DNA of 64,000 bases, from positions 44,763 through 108,762 of the forward strand of contig CAYJAJ010000004.1 in assembly GCA_964368495.1 (NCBI GenBank), written 5' to 3'. The notes under the pieces were generated by a model. The model worked only from the letters and a program-made list of their open reading frames with translations, searched no databases and was not told the origin of the DNA. This document shows, one piece after another, positions 45,469-54,372 of this stretch (positions are counted from its first letter, which is position 1; each line of letters starts with the position of its first letter). Source of the DNA: CALVGQ01 sp964368495. Lineage in GTDB: Bacteria > Bacillota_I > Bacilli_A > Erysipelotrichales > Erysipelotrichaceae. The position numbers and the translations under genes were made by a program.

Positions 45469-45732
45469 ATGAAAGAAGTAATTAGCTACACTATAAACGG
45501 AGTCTGTTCAAAACACATTGAAATTCAAGTGAATGGATCAATACTTGAAGATGTTAAAGTTAACGGTAGTTGTCCAGATAATTTATTAGGAATTTCAAAA
45601 ATATTAGTTGGAAAAAATGTGAAAGAGGTCATTGATACTTTTTCTGGAGTAAAGTGTTGATTTAAAGATACATCTTGCCCAGATCAAATAGCATTTGCTT
45701 TATCCAAACACTTCCAAGCTTCTGCTGAATAA
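45469..45732 (+). pseudogene. TSCPD-domain protein with an in-frame TGA
   Basis: Small protein of the TSCPD family (TIGR03905-like), about 87 codons in total. It starts at ATG 45469 behind AAGGGG with EVISYTINGVCSKHIE and NGSCPDNLLGISKI. Codon 64 is TGA (45658-45660), just after VKC. The frame then continues with FKDTSCPDQIAFALSKH, the family's C-terminal signature, and stops at TAA 45730. Homologues have Gly, Arg or similar at that place, so a GGA to TGA change explains it. Other genes in the window end with TGA, so the codon is a stop here. No selenocysteine element follows. Confidence 0.75.
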
Positions 45733-45772
45733 TTTGTTTTCAATGATCACATAATGATAATAAGGTGAGCAT

Positions 45773-45904
45773 ATGAAAAACAAACAGATAGTTTTAGCGA
45801 AAGTGTTGTTGGATTTAAATTTAGATATAAATACTATTTCAATTATTACTTCTATATCTAAATTAGAATTGCTAAAATTAGTAACAAATGATGAAACACG
45901 TTGA
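45773..45904 (+). CDS. Small 43-residue protein, unrecognised
   Basis: Starts at ATG 45773 behind AAGGTGAG, a good ribosome site. The sequence KVLLDLNLDINTISIITSISKLELLKL is amphipathic and repeats the helix-turn-helix-like pattern (DIETISKITGLSIEEIKKL) seen at the C-terminus of some putative nucleases/transposases (Rpn type). It ends in a terminator that overlaps the stop codon. Function unknown; it may be a remnant or an independent micro-protein. Confidence 0.5.
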   Translation: MKNKQIVLAKVLLDLNLDINTISIITSISKLELLKLVTNDETR

Positions 45905-45920
45905 TGCGTGTTTTTCTTTT
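45894..45920 (+). terminator. Terminator overlapping the end of the 43-residue gene
   Basis: AAACACG against CGTGTTT, a 7-bp stem with a 6-nt loop, followed by TTCTTTT. The stop codon of the 43-residue gene lies within the loop. The next gene (45944) lies only 24 bp after it. Confidence 0.75.
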
Positions 45921-45943
45921 TAAAATTAGGGGGAAGAAAATTT

Positions 45944-47743
45944 ATGAAAGTATTAAATTTTTTAAATCAATATCTAGATAACCATCGATGGCGATTAATA
46001 GTGATAGTCTTTGTAGTTTTAATATACACGTTTTTAAATTTATGTACACCAATTGTATTTAGCTACTTTATTGATAATGTTATTAATTTAGATCCAATTA
46101 ATAATTCTTTTTTTGCATACTTTACTGAAAGTGTTGGTGGTATAGAATACGTAAGAAATAATTTGTGGATTGGTGCAGTTCTTTTATTAACAATCGCAAC
46201 TGGGACAGCTGTATGCTTATTTGTTCGCGGATATTTTAGTGGTATACTTGCTGAGGCAGCGTGCTATCGTATGCGTAATCACTTGTATGATCATCTTCAA
46301 CATTTGCCATATCGTTATCATGTCATGGCTAAGACTGGTGATTTGATTCAAAGATGTACAACAGATGTAGAAATGATAAGAAAATTTCTGGCTACACAAT
46401 TCTCGGAAATTATTTATTCAATAGCTACTGCATGTATTGCCTGTATCTTATTGTTTGGTATTGACGTTCAAATGGCGTTCATTGCTTTAATTTCTATGCC
46501 ATTTATTATTGTTTTTGCATATCGTTTTTTTACAAAAGCACAAAAATTGTTTTTGGATTCAGATGAATCCGAAGGTGAAATGACTGCAATGATACAAGAA
46601 AGTTTAGCTGGAATTCGCGTTGTAAAAGCATTTAACAGTGAAAAAGCAGAATTAGATAAATTTGATAAGTTTTCTAACGATTATAAAGATAAAACATTTT
46701 TACTTTTAAAACAGCTTGGAATTTATTGGGGGTCATCTGATTTTTTCTGTTTAACTCAAATTTTGATTGTTGTGTTATTTGGGGTATATCGTGTAAAATC
46801 AGGCGATTTATCAATTGGTAATTATTTTGTGTTTATCTCTTATGAGATTATGATTTTATGGCCTATACGTAATTTAGGAAGATTAATTTCTGATTTTGGT
46901 AAAATGACTGTTTCTATTAGTCGATTATCTGAAATTTTGGATGAACCATTAGAAGATTTTGATAGTGGATGTGAAGATCAAATACAGGGAACAATTGAAT
47001 TTGACCATGTGTCTTTTAAATATGAGGATAGCGACTTAGCAGTATTAAATGATGTGAGTTTTAAAATCAAGAATGGTCAAACTGTTGCCTTATTGGGCCC
47101 TACTGGAAGTGGTAAAAGTACACTAGTTCATTTACTTACAAGATTGTATGATGTAACTGATGGTGTTATTAAAATTGATGAGAAACCAATCAAATCATTT
47201 AAGAAAAAACACTTAAGACAAAATATCGGATTAATTTTACAAGAACCATTTTTATTTTCAAAAACAATTTATGATAATATTTATTTAGCTGACCGCTCTG
47301 TAAACCGTGATAAAGTTTATGAAGTTGCGAAAATCGCATCTGTTCATCATGTTATTGATGAATTCGATTTAGGCTATGAGACACTTATTGGAGAAAAAGG
47401 AGTAACCTTATCTGGTGGACAAAAACAACGTGTCGCAATAGCAAGAACCATTTTAAAACAAGCACCTATTTTAGTATTTGATGATTCACTTTCTGCAGTT
47501 GATTCACAAACAGATGCAGAAATTCGTGCCAAATTAAAAAATATTCAAAAGGATTGCACAACAATTATCATTACACAACGAGTAGCTTCTGCGAAAGATG
47601 CAGATTTTATTTTAGTGCTTGAAGAAGGTCGCATAACTCAAAATGGGACACACGATGAACTTATTAATCAAGATGGATTATATAAAAGAATTAATGATAT
47701 TCAAAATTCTAAGATGGAGGTGATTGCAAATGAGTCAATTTGA
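45944..47743 (+). CDS. Heterodimeric ABC exporter subunit, degenerate-site partner
   Basis: A half-transporter of 599 residues: six helices in about 20-310, then an ABC domain. Walker A is LLGPTGSGKST, the signature is LSGGQKQRVAIAR, and Walker B reads LVFDDSLSAVD with Asp in place of catalytic Glu. The switch His is Gln (IITQRVASAKD). These changes are the normal mark of one subunit in LmrCD/BmrCD-type heterodimers. ATG 45944 follows AGGGGGAAG and starts the domain; the open frame from 45908 does not. The partner gene overlaps by 14 bp. Confidence 0.9.
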   Translation: MKVLNFLNQYLDNHRWRLIVIVFVVLIYTFLNLCTPIVFSYFIDNVINLDPINNSFFAYFTESVGGIEYVRNNLWIGAVLLLTIATGTAVCLFVRGYFSGILAEAACYRMRNHLYDHLQHLPYRYHVMAKTGDLIQRCTTDVEMIRKFLATQFSEIIYSIATACIACILLFGIDVQMAFIALISMPFIIVFAYRFFTKAQKLFLDSDESEGEMTAMIQESLAGIRVVKAFNSEKAELDKFDKFSNDYKDKTFLLLKQLGIYWGSSDFFCLTQILIVVLFGVYRVKSGDLSIGNYFVFISYEIMILWPIRNLGRLISDFGKMTVSISRLSEILDEPLEDFDSGCEDQIQGTIEFDHVSFKYEDSDLAVLNDVSFKIKNGQTVALLGPTGSGKSTLVHLLTRLYDVTDGVIKIDEKPIKSFKKKHLRQNIGLILQEPFLFSKTIYDNIYLADRSVNRDKVYEVAKIASVHHVIDEFDLGYETLIGEKGVTLSGGQKQRVAIARTILKQAPILVFDDSLSAVDSQTDAEIRAKLKNIQKDCTTIIITQRVASAKDADFILVLEEGRITQNGTHDELINQDGLYKRINDIQNSKMEVIANESI

Positions 47744-49577
47744 GGAACAAGAATTTAAGTCATCATCTTTTGATTTGGGTATTTGGAAACGTATTTTAGG
47801 ATTTTTAAAACCTTTTAAGAAATATGTCATTGCATTAGTTGTTTTGAATTTAGTGATTTCAACTACAGATGTCTTGATGCCATGGCTAAATAAATACGCT
47901 ATTGATAATTTGATAAGTGAAAGAGCAACTCAAAATGAAACATTGTCCTTCGCCATATTTTATTTTTTGGTCATCTGTATACAATCCATATTAGTGTATG
48001 GTTTTTTCTATGTTGCTGGAAGAATTGAAATGAATGTAGCTTATAATGTTCGAAAAGACTGCTTTACGAAGCTTCATTCCTTGTCATTTAGCTACTTTGA
48101 CAAAACACCTATAGGTTGGTTAATGGCTAGAATGACAAGTGATATTACACGTCTTAGTGAAATCGTATCATGGGGACTGTTAGATATTTCTTGGGGTTTG
48201 ATGGTGATGGTTGGTGTTACAGTAGTTATGTTTGTCACAAATTGGCAACTAGCACTGATGGTACTTATGGTTGTCCCATTTTTAGCTATAATTAGTGCAT
48301 GGTTTCAGGTAAGAATATTAAAAAACTATCGAATAGTTAGAAAGATGAATTCAAAAATTACTAGTAATTTTAATGAAGGAATAAGCGGTGCTAAAACCAC
48401 TAAGACATTGGTGCTTGAAAAAAACAATTTTGATGAGTTTGAAATCAACACTGAAGCTATGCGTGAATCATCAATCAAAGCAATCAAGTATTCAGCATTA
48501 TTCATGCCAATTGCCATGTCTTTAGGGTCAATTTCTACAGCAGCAATTTTAGTCAATGGTGGACATCAGGTATTAGTTGCAGGTCTTGAATTTGGTACTT
48601 TGTTGATGTTTACACAATATGCAACACAGTTTTTTGAGCCAATTCGTCAAATAGCAAGGCTTATTGCAGAATTTCAAATGGCACAAGCCAGTGCGGAACG
48701 TATTTTATCATTGATGGATACTACAAGTGACATAGAAGATAGTGATGAAGTGGCTACAAGATATGGAAGTGTATTTGCTCCAACACCTCGTGTAATCGAG
48801 CCAATTAAAGGGAATGTTGAGTTTAAAGATATAGAATTTTATTATAAGAAAGAAGAACCTGTACTTCAAAATTTTAACTTGAAAATTGATGCTGGAACAA
48901 CAGTTGCCTTGGTTGGAGAAACAGGATCTGGAAAAAGCAGTATTGTTAATTTGTTGTGTCGATTTTATGAGCCGATAAGTGGTGAAGTTTTGCTTGATGG
49001 TATTGACTATCGTAAACGCAGTATGGGATGGCTTCATAGACAAATTGGATATGTGCTTCAATCTCCACACTTATTTTCTGGAACGATTGCTGACAACATT
49101 AAAGTAGGAAAACTTGATGCGACTGAGGAAGAAGTTATTGAGGCATGCAAAGCTGTTAATATTCATGATTTCATTATGAAATTAGAAAATGGGTATGATA
49201 CAGAAGTAGGAGAAGGTGGCTCAAAGTTGTCGGTTGGTCAAAAACAGTTGATTTCTTTTGCAAGAGCGATTTTAGTGAAACCTGCATTTTTTATACTGGA
49301 TGAAGCAACTGCATCAATTGATACGGAAACTGAAAAAGTAGTACAATATGCAATTGAACATATATTAAAAGACAAAACAAGTTTTGTTATTGCACATCGC
49401 TTATCCACAATTGTGAATGCAGATGTTATACTAGTAATTAGAAAGGGTAAGATAGTTGAAAAAGGCAATCATGAATTTTTGATGAGTTGTAAAGGATATT
49501 ATTATCGTTTGTATACGAATCAATTTAATGAAGACCTAGATCAAGTTTTATCTAAGGTGGGCTATCAATATGAGTAA
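47730..49577 (+). CDS. Heterodimeric ABC exporter subunit, catalytic partner
   Basis: Second half-transporter of the exporter, 615 residues. The transmembrane part covers about 25-330, with EMNVAYNVRKDCFTKLHSL (coupling helix region). The ABC domain has Walker A LVGETGSGKSS and an intact Walker B FFILDEATASID with catalytic Glu. The switch His is retained in VIAHRLSTI. The signature reads LSVGQ instead of LSGGQ, as expected for this partner. ATG 47730 follows GGAGGTGAT. Export substrate unknown: drug, lipid or peptide. Confidence 0.92.
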   Translation: MSQFEEQEFKSSSFDLGIWKRILGFLKPFKKYVIALVVLNLVISTTDVLMPWLNKYAIDNLISERATQNETLSFAIFYFLVICIQSILVYGFFYVAGRIEMNVAYNVRKDCFTKLHSLSFSYFDKTPIGWLMARMTSDITRLSEIVSWGLLDISWGLMVMVGVTVVMFVTNWQLALMVLMVVPFLAIISAWFQVRILKNYRIVRKMNSKITSNFNEGISGAKTTKTLVLEKNNFDEFEINTEAMRESSIKAIKYSALFMPIAMSLGSISTAAILVNGGHQVLVAGLEFGTLLMFTQYATQFFEPIRQIARLIAEFQMAQASAERILSLMDTTSDIEDSDEVATRYGSVFAPTPRVIEPIKGNVEFKDIEFYYKKEEPVLQNFNLKIDAGTTVALVGETGSGKSSIVNLLCRFYEPISGEVLLDGIDYRKRSMGWLHRQIGYVLQSPHLFSGTIADNIKVGKLDATEEEVIEACKAVNIHDFIMKLENGYDTEVGEGGSKLSVGQKQLISFARAILVKPAFFILDEATASIDTETEKVVQYAIEHILKDKTSFVIAHRLSTIVNADVILVIRKGKIVEKGNHEFLMSCKGYYYRLYTNQFNEDLDQVLSKVGYQYE

Positions 49578-50049
49578 AATTGAAACTGGAATATATGTCG
49601 AATACAATGATGGATTTATTATTCATTTAGTCGATGAAAAATTTGTGCAGGAAGAATTAACATCATTAAGAAACAATCCAATAACTTTATATTATGTCTC
49701 AATGGGAGTTGTCGATTTGTTTTTACTACAAATTGAAGATTCAGTAGATACTAGTGATATTCCATTTTGTGTATTTGATTATCAAAATGATGAAAAATTT
49801 ATTGAATCGTTGAATGATAGCAATAATTATGCATGTACAATTCGTTATTTGAACACGAGTAATGAAGAACAAGCTAGAAAAAGCTCTACATTAAACAGTG
49901 AATTTTCAAGTATTATTCGGAAGCATTTTAAGGATAATTTATTGCGAGAATTCGATGAAGATAGTTACGAAGCCTCATTAAATAAAATTCAGAATAAATA
50001 TGAACCATTTGAATTGGAAGAAAAAGCTGTAATAAGTTGTAACATTTAA
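49570..50049 (+). CDS. Unrecognised protein co-translated with the ABC exporter
   Basis: Not recognised. It has 159 residues, acidic, without a signal or membrane segment. It starts at ATG 49570, 8 bp before the exporter gene ends, a coupling overlap that suggests a role with the exporter. Hydrophobic strands such as TGIYVEYNDGFIIHLVDE and LYYVSMGVVDLFLLQIED are followed by a helical, charged C-terminal half (IIRKHFKDNLLREFDEDSYEASLN). A terminator ends the unit at 50066. Confidence 0.7.
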   Translation: MSKIETGIYVEYNDGFIIHLVDEKFVQEELTSLRNNPITLYYVSMGVVDLFLLQIEDSVDTSDIPFCVFDYQNDEKFIESLNDSNNYACTIRYLNTSNEEQARKSSTLNSEFSSIIRKHFKDNLLREFDEDSYEASLNKIQNKYEPFELEEKAVISCNI

Positions 50050-50065
50050 ATTTGATATCTAAATT

Positions 50066-50093
50066 CAATTAGTGTATGCACTAATTGTTTTTT
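50066..50093 (+). terminator. Terminator of the ABC-exporter operon
   Basis: CAATTAGTG against CACTAATTG, a 9-bp perfect stem with TATG loop and a T6 tail. Confidence 0.92.
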
Positions 50094-50196
50094 ATCAATA
50101 ATGTGAAATTAAGTGAACTTTACCATGAGTTAAAAATGTGTACCTATTTATGGTAAGGTTTGGTATAATGATAGTTGATTTATAAAAGGAGTAAAG

Positions 50197-50667
50197 ATGA
50201 AAAAAAGAGAAATAGGCTTATTGATTTTACTTTTGGCCATAGATTTAGTTACAAAACAAATGATTGAAAATACAATGACTCTAGGTGAAAGTATTGTAGT
50301 AATTGAAAACTTTTTTAAGATTACATATGCAGTGAATACTGGAGCTGCATGGAGTATTTTAGAAGGGAAAATGATCTTTTTTTACTTAGTGACTATTTTG
50401 GGAATAGCGGGAATAATATATTTATTTTCAAAGACAAAAAAAGAACATACTTATACTCGATTTGGACTAGTTTTAATGTTTGTGGGTGCGGTTGGAAATT
50501 TTTATGACCGATTAGTTTATCAACATGTTAGAGATTTTTTAGATTTTTATATATTTGGGTATGATTTTCCAGTATTTAATGTCGCAGATATGTGTTTATG
50601 TATTGGAACATTTGTAATAATATTATTAATCTTGTTTAAGAAGGAGAGTGCCGATGAATTGTTATAA
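50197..50667 (+). CDS. lspA: Lipoprotein signal peptidase (signal peptidase II)
   Basis: Aspartyl protease in the membrane that cleaves signal peptides of lipoproteins such as the ABC-binding protein at 63608. It has 156 residues and four helices. Family motifs are AVNTGAAWSI, VGNFYDRLVYQHVRDFLDF (first catalytic Asp region) and FNVADMCLCIG (second Asp). RBS AAAAGGAG precedes ATG 50197. The gene overlaps the next one by 14 bp, and lspA-rluD is a conserved Firmicutes order. Confidence 0.95.
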   Translation: MKKREIGLLILLLAIDLVTKQMIENTMTLGESIVVIENFFKITYAVNTGAAWSILEGKMIFFYLVTILGIAGIIYLFSKTKKEHTYTRFGLVLMFVGAVGNFYDRLVYQHVRDFLDFYIFGYDFPVFNVADMCLCIGTFVIILLILFKKESADELL

Positions 50668-51577
50668 TTGGATAGTTGATGAAGAAAATCAACTTAAAAG
50701 AATTGATAAGTATATCAGTGAACAAAATGCAGACTTATCTCGTAACTATATTCAACAGTTGATTGATGAAGAGAATATTTTAGTTAATGGTAAGAAAGTT
50801 AAAAATAACTATAAGGTAAAGGTTAATGATGAGATTATTTGTAATTTACCTGAAGTAAAAGAGTTAGAAGCAATAGCACAAGAAATGGATTTGGATATCA
50901 TATTTGAAGATAGTGATGTGATTGTGCTTAATAAACCAAAAAACATCGTTGTTCACCCTGGTGTTGGGAACCCAGATAACACTCTTGTTAATGGTGTTTT
51001 GTTTCACTGCAAAGATTTGTCAGGTATTAATGGTGTGTTAAGACCTGGGGTAGTACACCGAATTGATAAAGATACGACAGGTTTGTTAGTTATGTGTAAG
51101 AATGATAAAGCACATGAATCACTGTCACAGCAATTATCAAATAAAACTGCAAGTAGAAAGTATATAGCGCTTGTTCATGGTGTAATGACACATGAATACG
51201 GAACAATTGATGCGCCAATTGGTAGAGATAAAAAAGACCGTCAAAAAATGACTGTTACTTCATCGAATTCAAAAAACGCAGTGACACATTTTAAAGTGTT
51301 AAAACGCTTTAAAGATTTTACATTAATAGAGTGTTCGCTTGAAACAGGTCGTACCCATCAAATACGTGTTCATATGCAGTATATTAAATTTCCAATAGTA
51401 GGGGATTACAGTTACTCAATTAGAAAAACGATGGATACAAATGGACAAATGTTACATGCGTATGAGTTAAGTTTCGTGCATCCATCAACACTTGAAGAAG
51501 TTACTTTTAATGCACCTCTTCCTAGTGCGTTTGAAGAAGTATTAAATTCACTTGAGGAGGATGATGAATGGAAATAA
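50654..51577 (+). CDS. 23S rRNA pseudouridine synthase, RluD family
   Basis: An RluA/RluD-type enzyme of 307 residues. An N-terminal S4 RNA-binding domain (RIDKYISEQNADLSRNYIQQLI) is followed by the catalytic domain with VVHPGVGNP, the active Asp in GVVHRIDKDTTGLLV, and the C-terminal GRTHQIRVHMQY. It probably modifies 23S rRNA. ATG 50654 is chosen because AAGGAGAG lies eight bases upstream; a GTG at 50648 is in frame. The rhomboid gene overlaps by 10 bp. Confidence 0.9.
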   Translation: MNCYNWIVDEENQLKRIDKYISEQNADLSRNYIQQLIDEENILVNGKKVKNNYKVKVNDEIICNLPEVKELEAIAQEMDLDIIFEDSDVIVLNKPKNIVVHPGVGNPDNTLVNGVLFHCKDLSGINGVLRPGVVHRIDKDTTGLLVMCKNDKAHESLSQQLSNKTASRKYIALVHGVMTHEYGTIDAPIGRDKKDRQKMTVTSSNSKNAVTHFKVLKRFKDFTLIECSLETGRTHQIRVHMQYIKFPIVGDYSYSIRKTMDTNGQMLHAYELSFVHPSTLEEVTFNAPLPSAFEEVLNSLEEDDEWK

Positions 51578-52812
51578 GTCGTCAAAGTGTAGAGATATTT
51601 ATGGTTTCTTCTTTTTTGATTAAAAACCACAATTATAAATTTGTTGCGGTTAATCAAAAACAAAATGAATTTTGGTTAGCGAATCCCAGCAATATGGAAT
51701 TTCCTGTTATTCGTGTATCCTTTACTTCTGCGGAAAGTGTATATTTTGAAAAAGAACGACTACTTAGAGTTCATAATTCAATATTAATGAGCATTAAAAG
51801 AGAAGGTCGATTACTTGATCTTCATGTGAGTGATGAGACTGAAGTTGAAACGGATGTTAATTTTGAACAAGCAGTATTAAACAATGGCGTAATTTATGGT
51901 AAAAATATTAGTCATTATTTTCCTTTGATTAAAAACGCTATTACGCGATTTGATAATCCAAAGGAAGAGATTGCACGTTTAACAAGGGAATTGGAAAATT
52001 ATCAAACTAGCCATAAAAAACAAAAGGCTAATGTTAAAAAAATGAAATCAAAAATGTTGAATAGCACATCAATAGTGATTGGAATTTGTATTATAATGTA
52101 TTTGTTAATACAGTTTTTGAGTCTTTCTTATGATGGGAGTATATCACCTGCAATTGCATTAGGGGCTTATTTTAAGCCGATGATTGTGGTGAATCATCAG
52201 TATTGGAGATTTCTAACAGTTGGTTTTATGCACATCGATCTTATTCATTTAATGATGAACATGTTTTCTTTATATATGTTAGGTCCAATTGTCGAATCAA
52301 CTTTTGGTAAAAAAGGATTTATTATAATATTACTTGTTTCGATTTTAACTGGTTCAATTTGTGTATTCTTATTTAGTAACACAACAGTTTTAGTTGGTAT
52401 TAGTGGTGGATTATACGGATGTTTAGGTGCATATTTTGTTTATGCATACACTCAAGGTTTATTTAATAATCCAATGTTTAAAAGTTCAATAATGAGGTTA
52501 GTTATGATTAATTTAATAATTAATCTTTCTCCAAGTGTTTCGGTTTTAGGCCATGTAGGTGGCTTGGTGGGAGGAGTGCTTGTTTCTATTTTACTTCTCA
52601 AATACAAACCATGGGAAATGATTAAGAAAAATTGTATTGTAGCTTCGATAGTTTTAGCAATATTTTGCGGATATCGCATAATGATGGAAAATGACATTGA
52701 AAATTTGTATTTAGCAAATTACTCTGAAGTATTTGAAATGTATGATAGTATTGGTTTAGGTTGGTTTGTCGATAGTATGACAGATGATATTGAAGAATAT
52801 TTATTAGACTAA
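51568..52812 (+). CDS. Rhomboid-family intramembrane serine protease with a long N-terminal domain
   Basis: A membrane protease, 414 residues. About 160 cytoplasmic residues precede the membrane core; that domain is not recognised and ends in a lysine-rich helix. The core has HQYWRFLTVGFMHIDLIHLMMNM, the active Ser in VGISGGLYGCLGA, and the active His in LGHVGGLVGG. Helices are typical of the bacterial GlpG/YqgP group, which carry soluble N-terminal domains. ATG 51568 overlaps the preceding gene by 10 bp; the shared ribosome site is GAGGAGGAT. Confidence 0.9.
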   Translation: MEISRQSVEIFMVSSFLIKNHNYKFVAVNQKQNEFWLANPSNMEFPVIRVSFTSAESVYFEKERLLRVHNSILMSIKREGRLLDLHVSDETEVETDVNFEQAVLNNGVIYGKNISHYFPLIKNAITRFDNPKEEIARLTRELENYQTSHKKQKANVKKMKSKMLNSTSIVIGICIIMYLLIQFLSLSYDGSISPAIALGAYFKPMIVVNHQYWRFLTVGFMHIDLIHLMMNMFSLYMLGPIVESTFGKKGFIIILLVSILTGSICVFLFSNTTVLVGISGGLYGCLGAYFVYAYTQGLFNNPMFKSSIMRLVMINLIINLSPSVSVLGHVGGLVGGVLVSILLLKYKPWEMIKKNCIVASIVLAIFCGYRIMMENDIENLYLANYSEVFEMYDSIGLGWFVDSMTDDIEEYLLD

Positions 52813-52822
52813 GGAGAATTTT

Positions 52823-53305
52823 ATGAAGAGAGATAACGTGTTAAATTGGGATGAATATTTCATGGGGCTTGCTCATTTATCAGCGCTACGCTCAAAAGAT
52901 CCATCTACGCAGGTTGGAGCTGTTATCGTTGATGATAAAAATAAAGTTGTAAGTATTGGGTATAACGGATTGCCTGTAGGTTGTAGTGATGATGAATTTC
53001 CATGGGGTAGAAATGGGACAATGCAAGAAACAAAGTATGCTTATGTCGTTCATGCAGAGTTAAATGCTATTTTAAATAGTGCACGTAGTGTCAATGGCTG
53101 CACAATTTATGTTTCTCTTTTTCCATGTAATGAATGCGCAAAAGCAATTATACAATCTGGCATTAAAAAAATTGTTTATGAATGCGATAAATATGCAGAT
53201 ACTGATGGTGTTATCATAAGTAAAAAAATGCTTCATGCAGCAGGTGTAACGTTACACCAACTATCATCAAGCATTAAATTATCCGTGGAAAAAATAAAGA
53301 TATAA
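52823..53305 (+). CDS. Deoxycytidylate deaminase (dCMP deaminase, ComEB type)
   Basis: Zinc enzyme that makes dUMP from dCMP for thymidylate. It has 160 residues. The zinc site is VVHAELNAILNSAR with PCNECAKAIIQSGI. The long start and the STQVGAVIVDD and NGLPVGC segments distinguish dCMP deaminase from cytidine deaminase. RBS AAGGAGAA precedes ATG 52823, which is 10 bp after the rhomboid stop. It converges with rnhC. Confidence 0.9.
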   Translation: MKRDNVLNWDEYFMGLAHLSALRSKDPSTQVGAVIVDDKNKVVSIGYNGLPVGCSDDEFPWGRNGTMQETKYAYVVHAELNAILNSARSVNGCTIYVSLFPCNECAKAIIQSGIKKIVYECDKYADTDGVIISKKMLHAAGVTLHQLSSSIKLSVEKIKI

Positions 53306-53316
53306 AAGTTTATAAC

Positions 53317-54174
53317 TTATTTTAGAATTAAATCTGTATTTTTAAAATGTAGCTTTGCTACATTTTTTAATTCGTCCATTCCATGAGTTTCAACAAATTT
53401 TTTAGCATCACGATTGACATGATCGTTAGCGCCTTTAGCAAGTTTCATTTTGTAATGATCTTCTAATGATTGCCAAGCGATTAAAAAAGAATATCTTGCA
53501 ATAATTGAAGCACAGGCTACCGCTAGGTATTTACTTTCTGCTTTAGTTTCAAAATGCAAGTTTTTAAAAACTTGCTTTTCATTCTGTAAATACTTGTAGT
53601 AAGAAGTTTTAGGGGTAAATTGATCGATTACACACAGTTTAGGCAGTTGATAACCTTTATTAATTAGGTTAATGTATGCTTGATTGTGTAGTTTAGCTTT
53701 GATAGCGTTTAAATTATTTGATTGATGAACTACATTATACTTATCATTACTTAAAATAAGCTTGCTATAATTTAAACGTTCCATAAGTTTAGGTGCTATC
53801 TTTAATATATGATCATCATTTACTTGTTTAGAGTCATTGACTTTAAGTTCTTTAATCCATGAGACATCTTCTTTTTTTACTATGCATGCGCATACGCAAA
53901 CTGGGCCAAAATAATCACCAGTGCCAACTTCGTCACTGCCTGCATGCTCCTCAATTGTTTCATCTTCATTTGTGTTGACAAAAGGAGATGCATAAATTTT
54001 TGCATCTTTACCTTGAAAGACCACTTTGCCAGATGTATAGGATGTAATCATACAATTTTCAACTTTGCATTGATATTCTATATAGGGCATCTCTTTATCG
54101 ATTTTAAACTCGATCCATGCATTTAATAAACTTTTTCTTTGTGATGATGTTAATAAACAAGTAATTGTGTCCAT
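53317..54174 (-). CDS. rnhC: Ribonuclease HIII
   Basis: Removes RNA from RNA-DNA hybrids. It has 285 residues. The N-terminal domain has a TBP-like strand region; the catalytic domain has GSDEVGTGDYFGPVC (Asp and Glu), NDSKQVNDD and the late CVIDQFTPKT and HVNRDAKK. The N-terminal domain and DEVG motif separate it from RNase HII. The ATG at 54174 has a weak GAGGTATA ribosome site. It converges on the dCMP deaminase gene with a 12-bp gap, and in many Firmicutes rnhC neighbours cvpA and mutS2, as here. Confidence 0.94.
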   Translation of the reverse strand: MDTITCLLTSSQRKSLLNAWIEFKIDKEMPYIEYQCKVENCMITSYTSGKVVFQGKDAKIYASPFVNTNEDETIEEHAGSDEVGTGDYFGPVCVCACIVKKEDVSWIKELKVNDSKQVNDDHILKIAPKLMERLNYSKLILSNDKYNVVHQSNNLNAIKAKLHNQAYINLINKGYQLPKLCVIDQFTPKTSYYKYLQNEKQVFKNLHFETKAESKYLAVACASIIARYSFLIAWQSLEDHYKMKLAKGANDHVNRDAKKFVETHGMDELKNVAKLHFKNTDLILK

Positions 54175-54326
54175 AATATACCTCGTGGAAGTATCATAAC
54201 ATAAATTAGAAACTGTTTAAATTGTATTTGACGGATAAAATGCAATTTATACTTTCTACAATGCATTTTAATTGAAGAGGTGTTATCAAATAATCGTTGC
54301 TGTTTATAATCTCTTTTCTGTTATGT

Positions 54327-54354
54327 TTGCAAAGTTGAGTAGTTTTGTTATTAT
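54327..54354 (+). promoter_or_regulatory. Sigma-A promoter before cvpA-mutS2
   Basis: TTGCAA (54327-54332), a 16-bp spacer and TATTAT (54349-54354), about 20 bp before the first start. Confidence 0.6.
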
Positions 54355-54372
54355 ATTAGAGAGGTGAATGTT

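Noticed and set aside
45658..45660. Selenocysteine or glycine readthrough at TGA
   Set aside because: No SECIS-like hairpin follows, UGA terminates other genes in the window (agaS, pyrB, pyrF overlap), and the codon is one base from a Gly codon. A nonsense mutation is simpler.
45944..47743. ABC subunit with inactive Walker B as a defect
   Set aside because: Asp in Walker B and Gln at the switch His are standard for the degenerate-site subunit of heterodimeric exporters, and the partner gene has the intact set.
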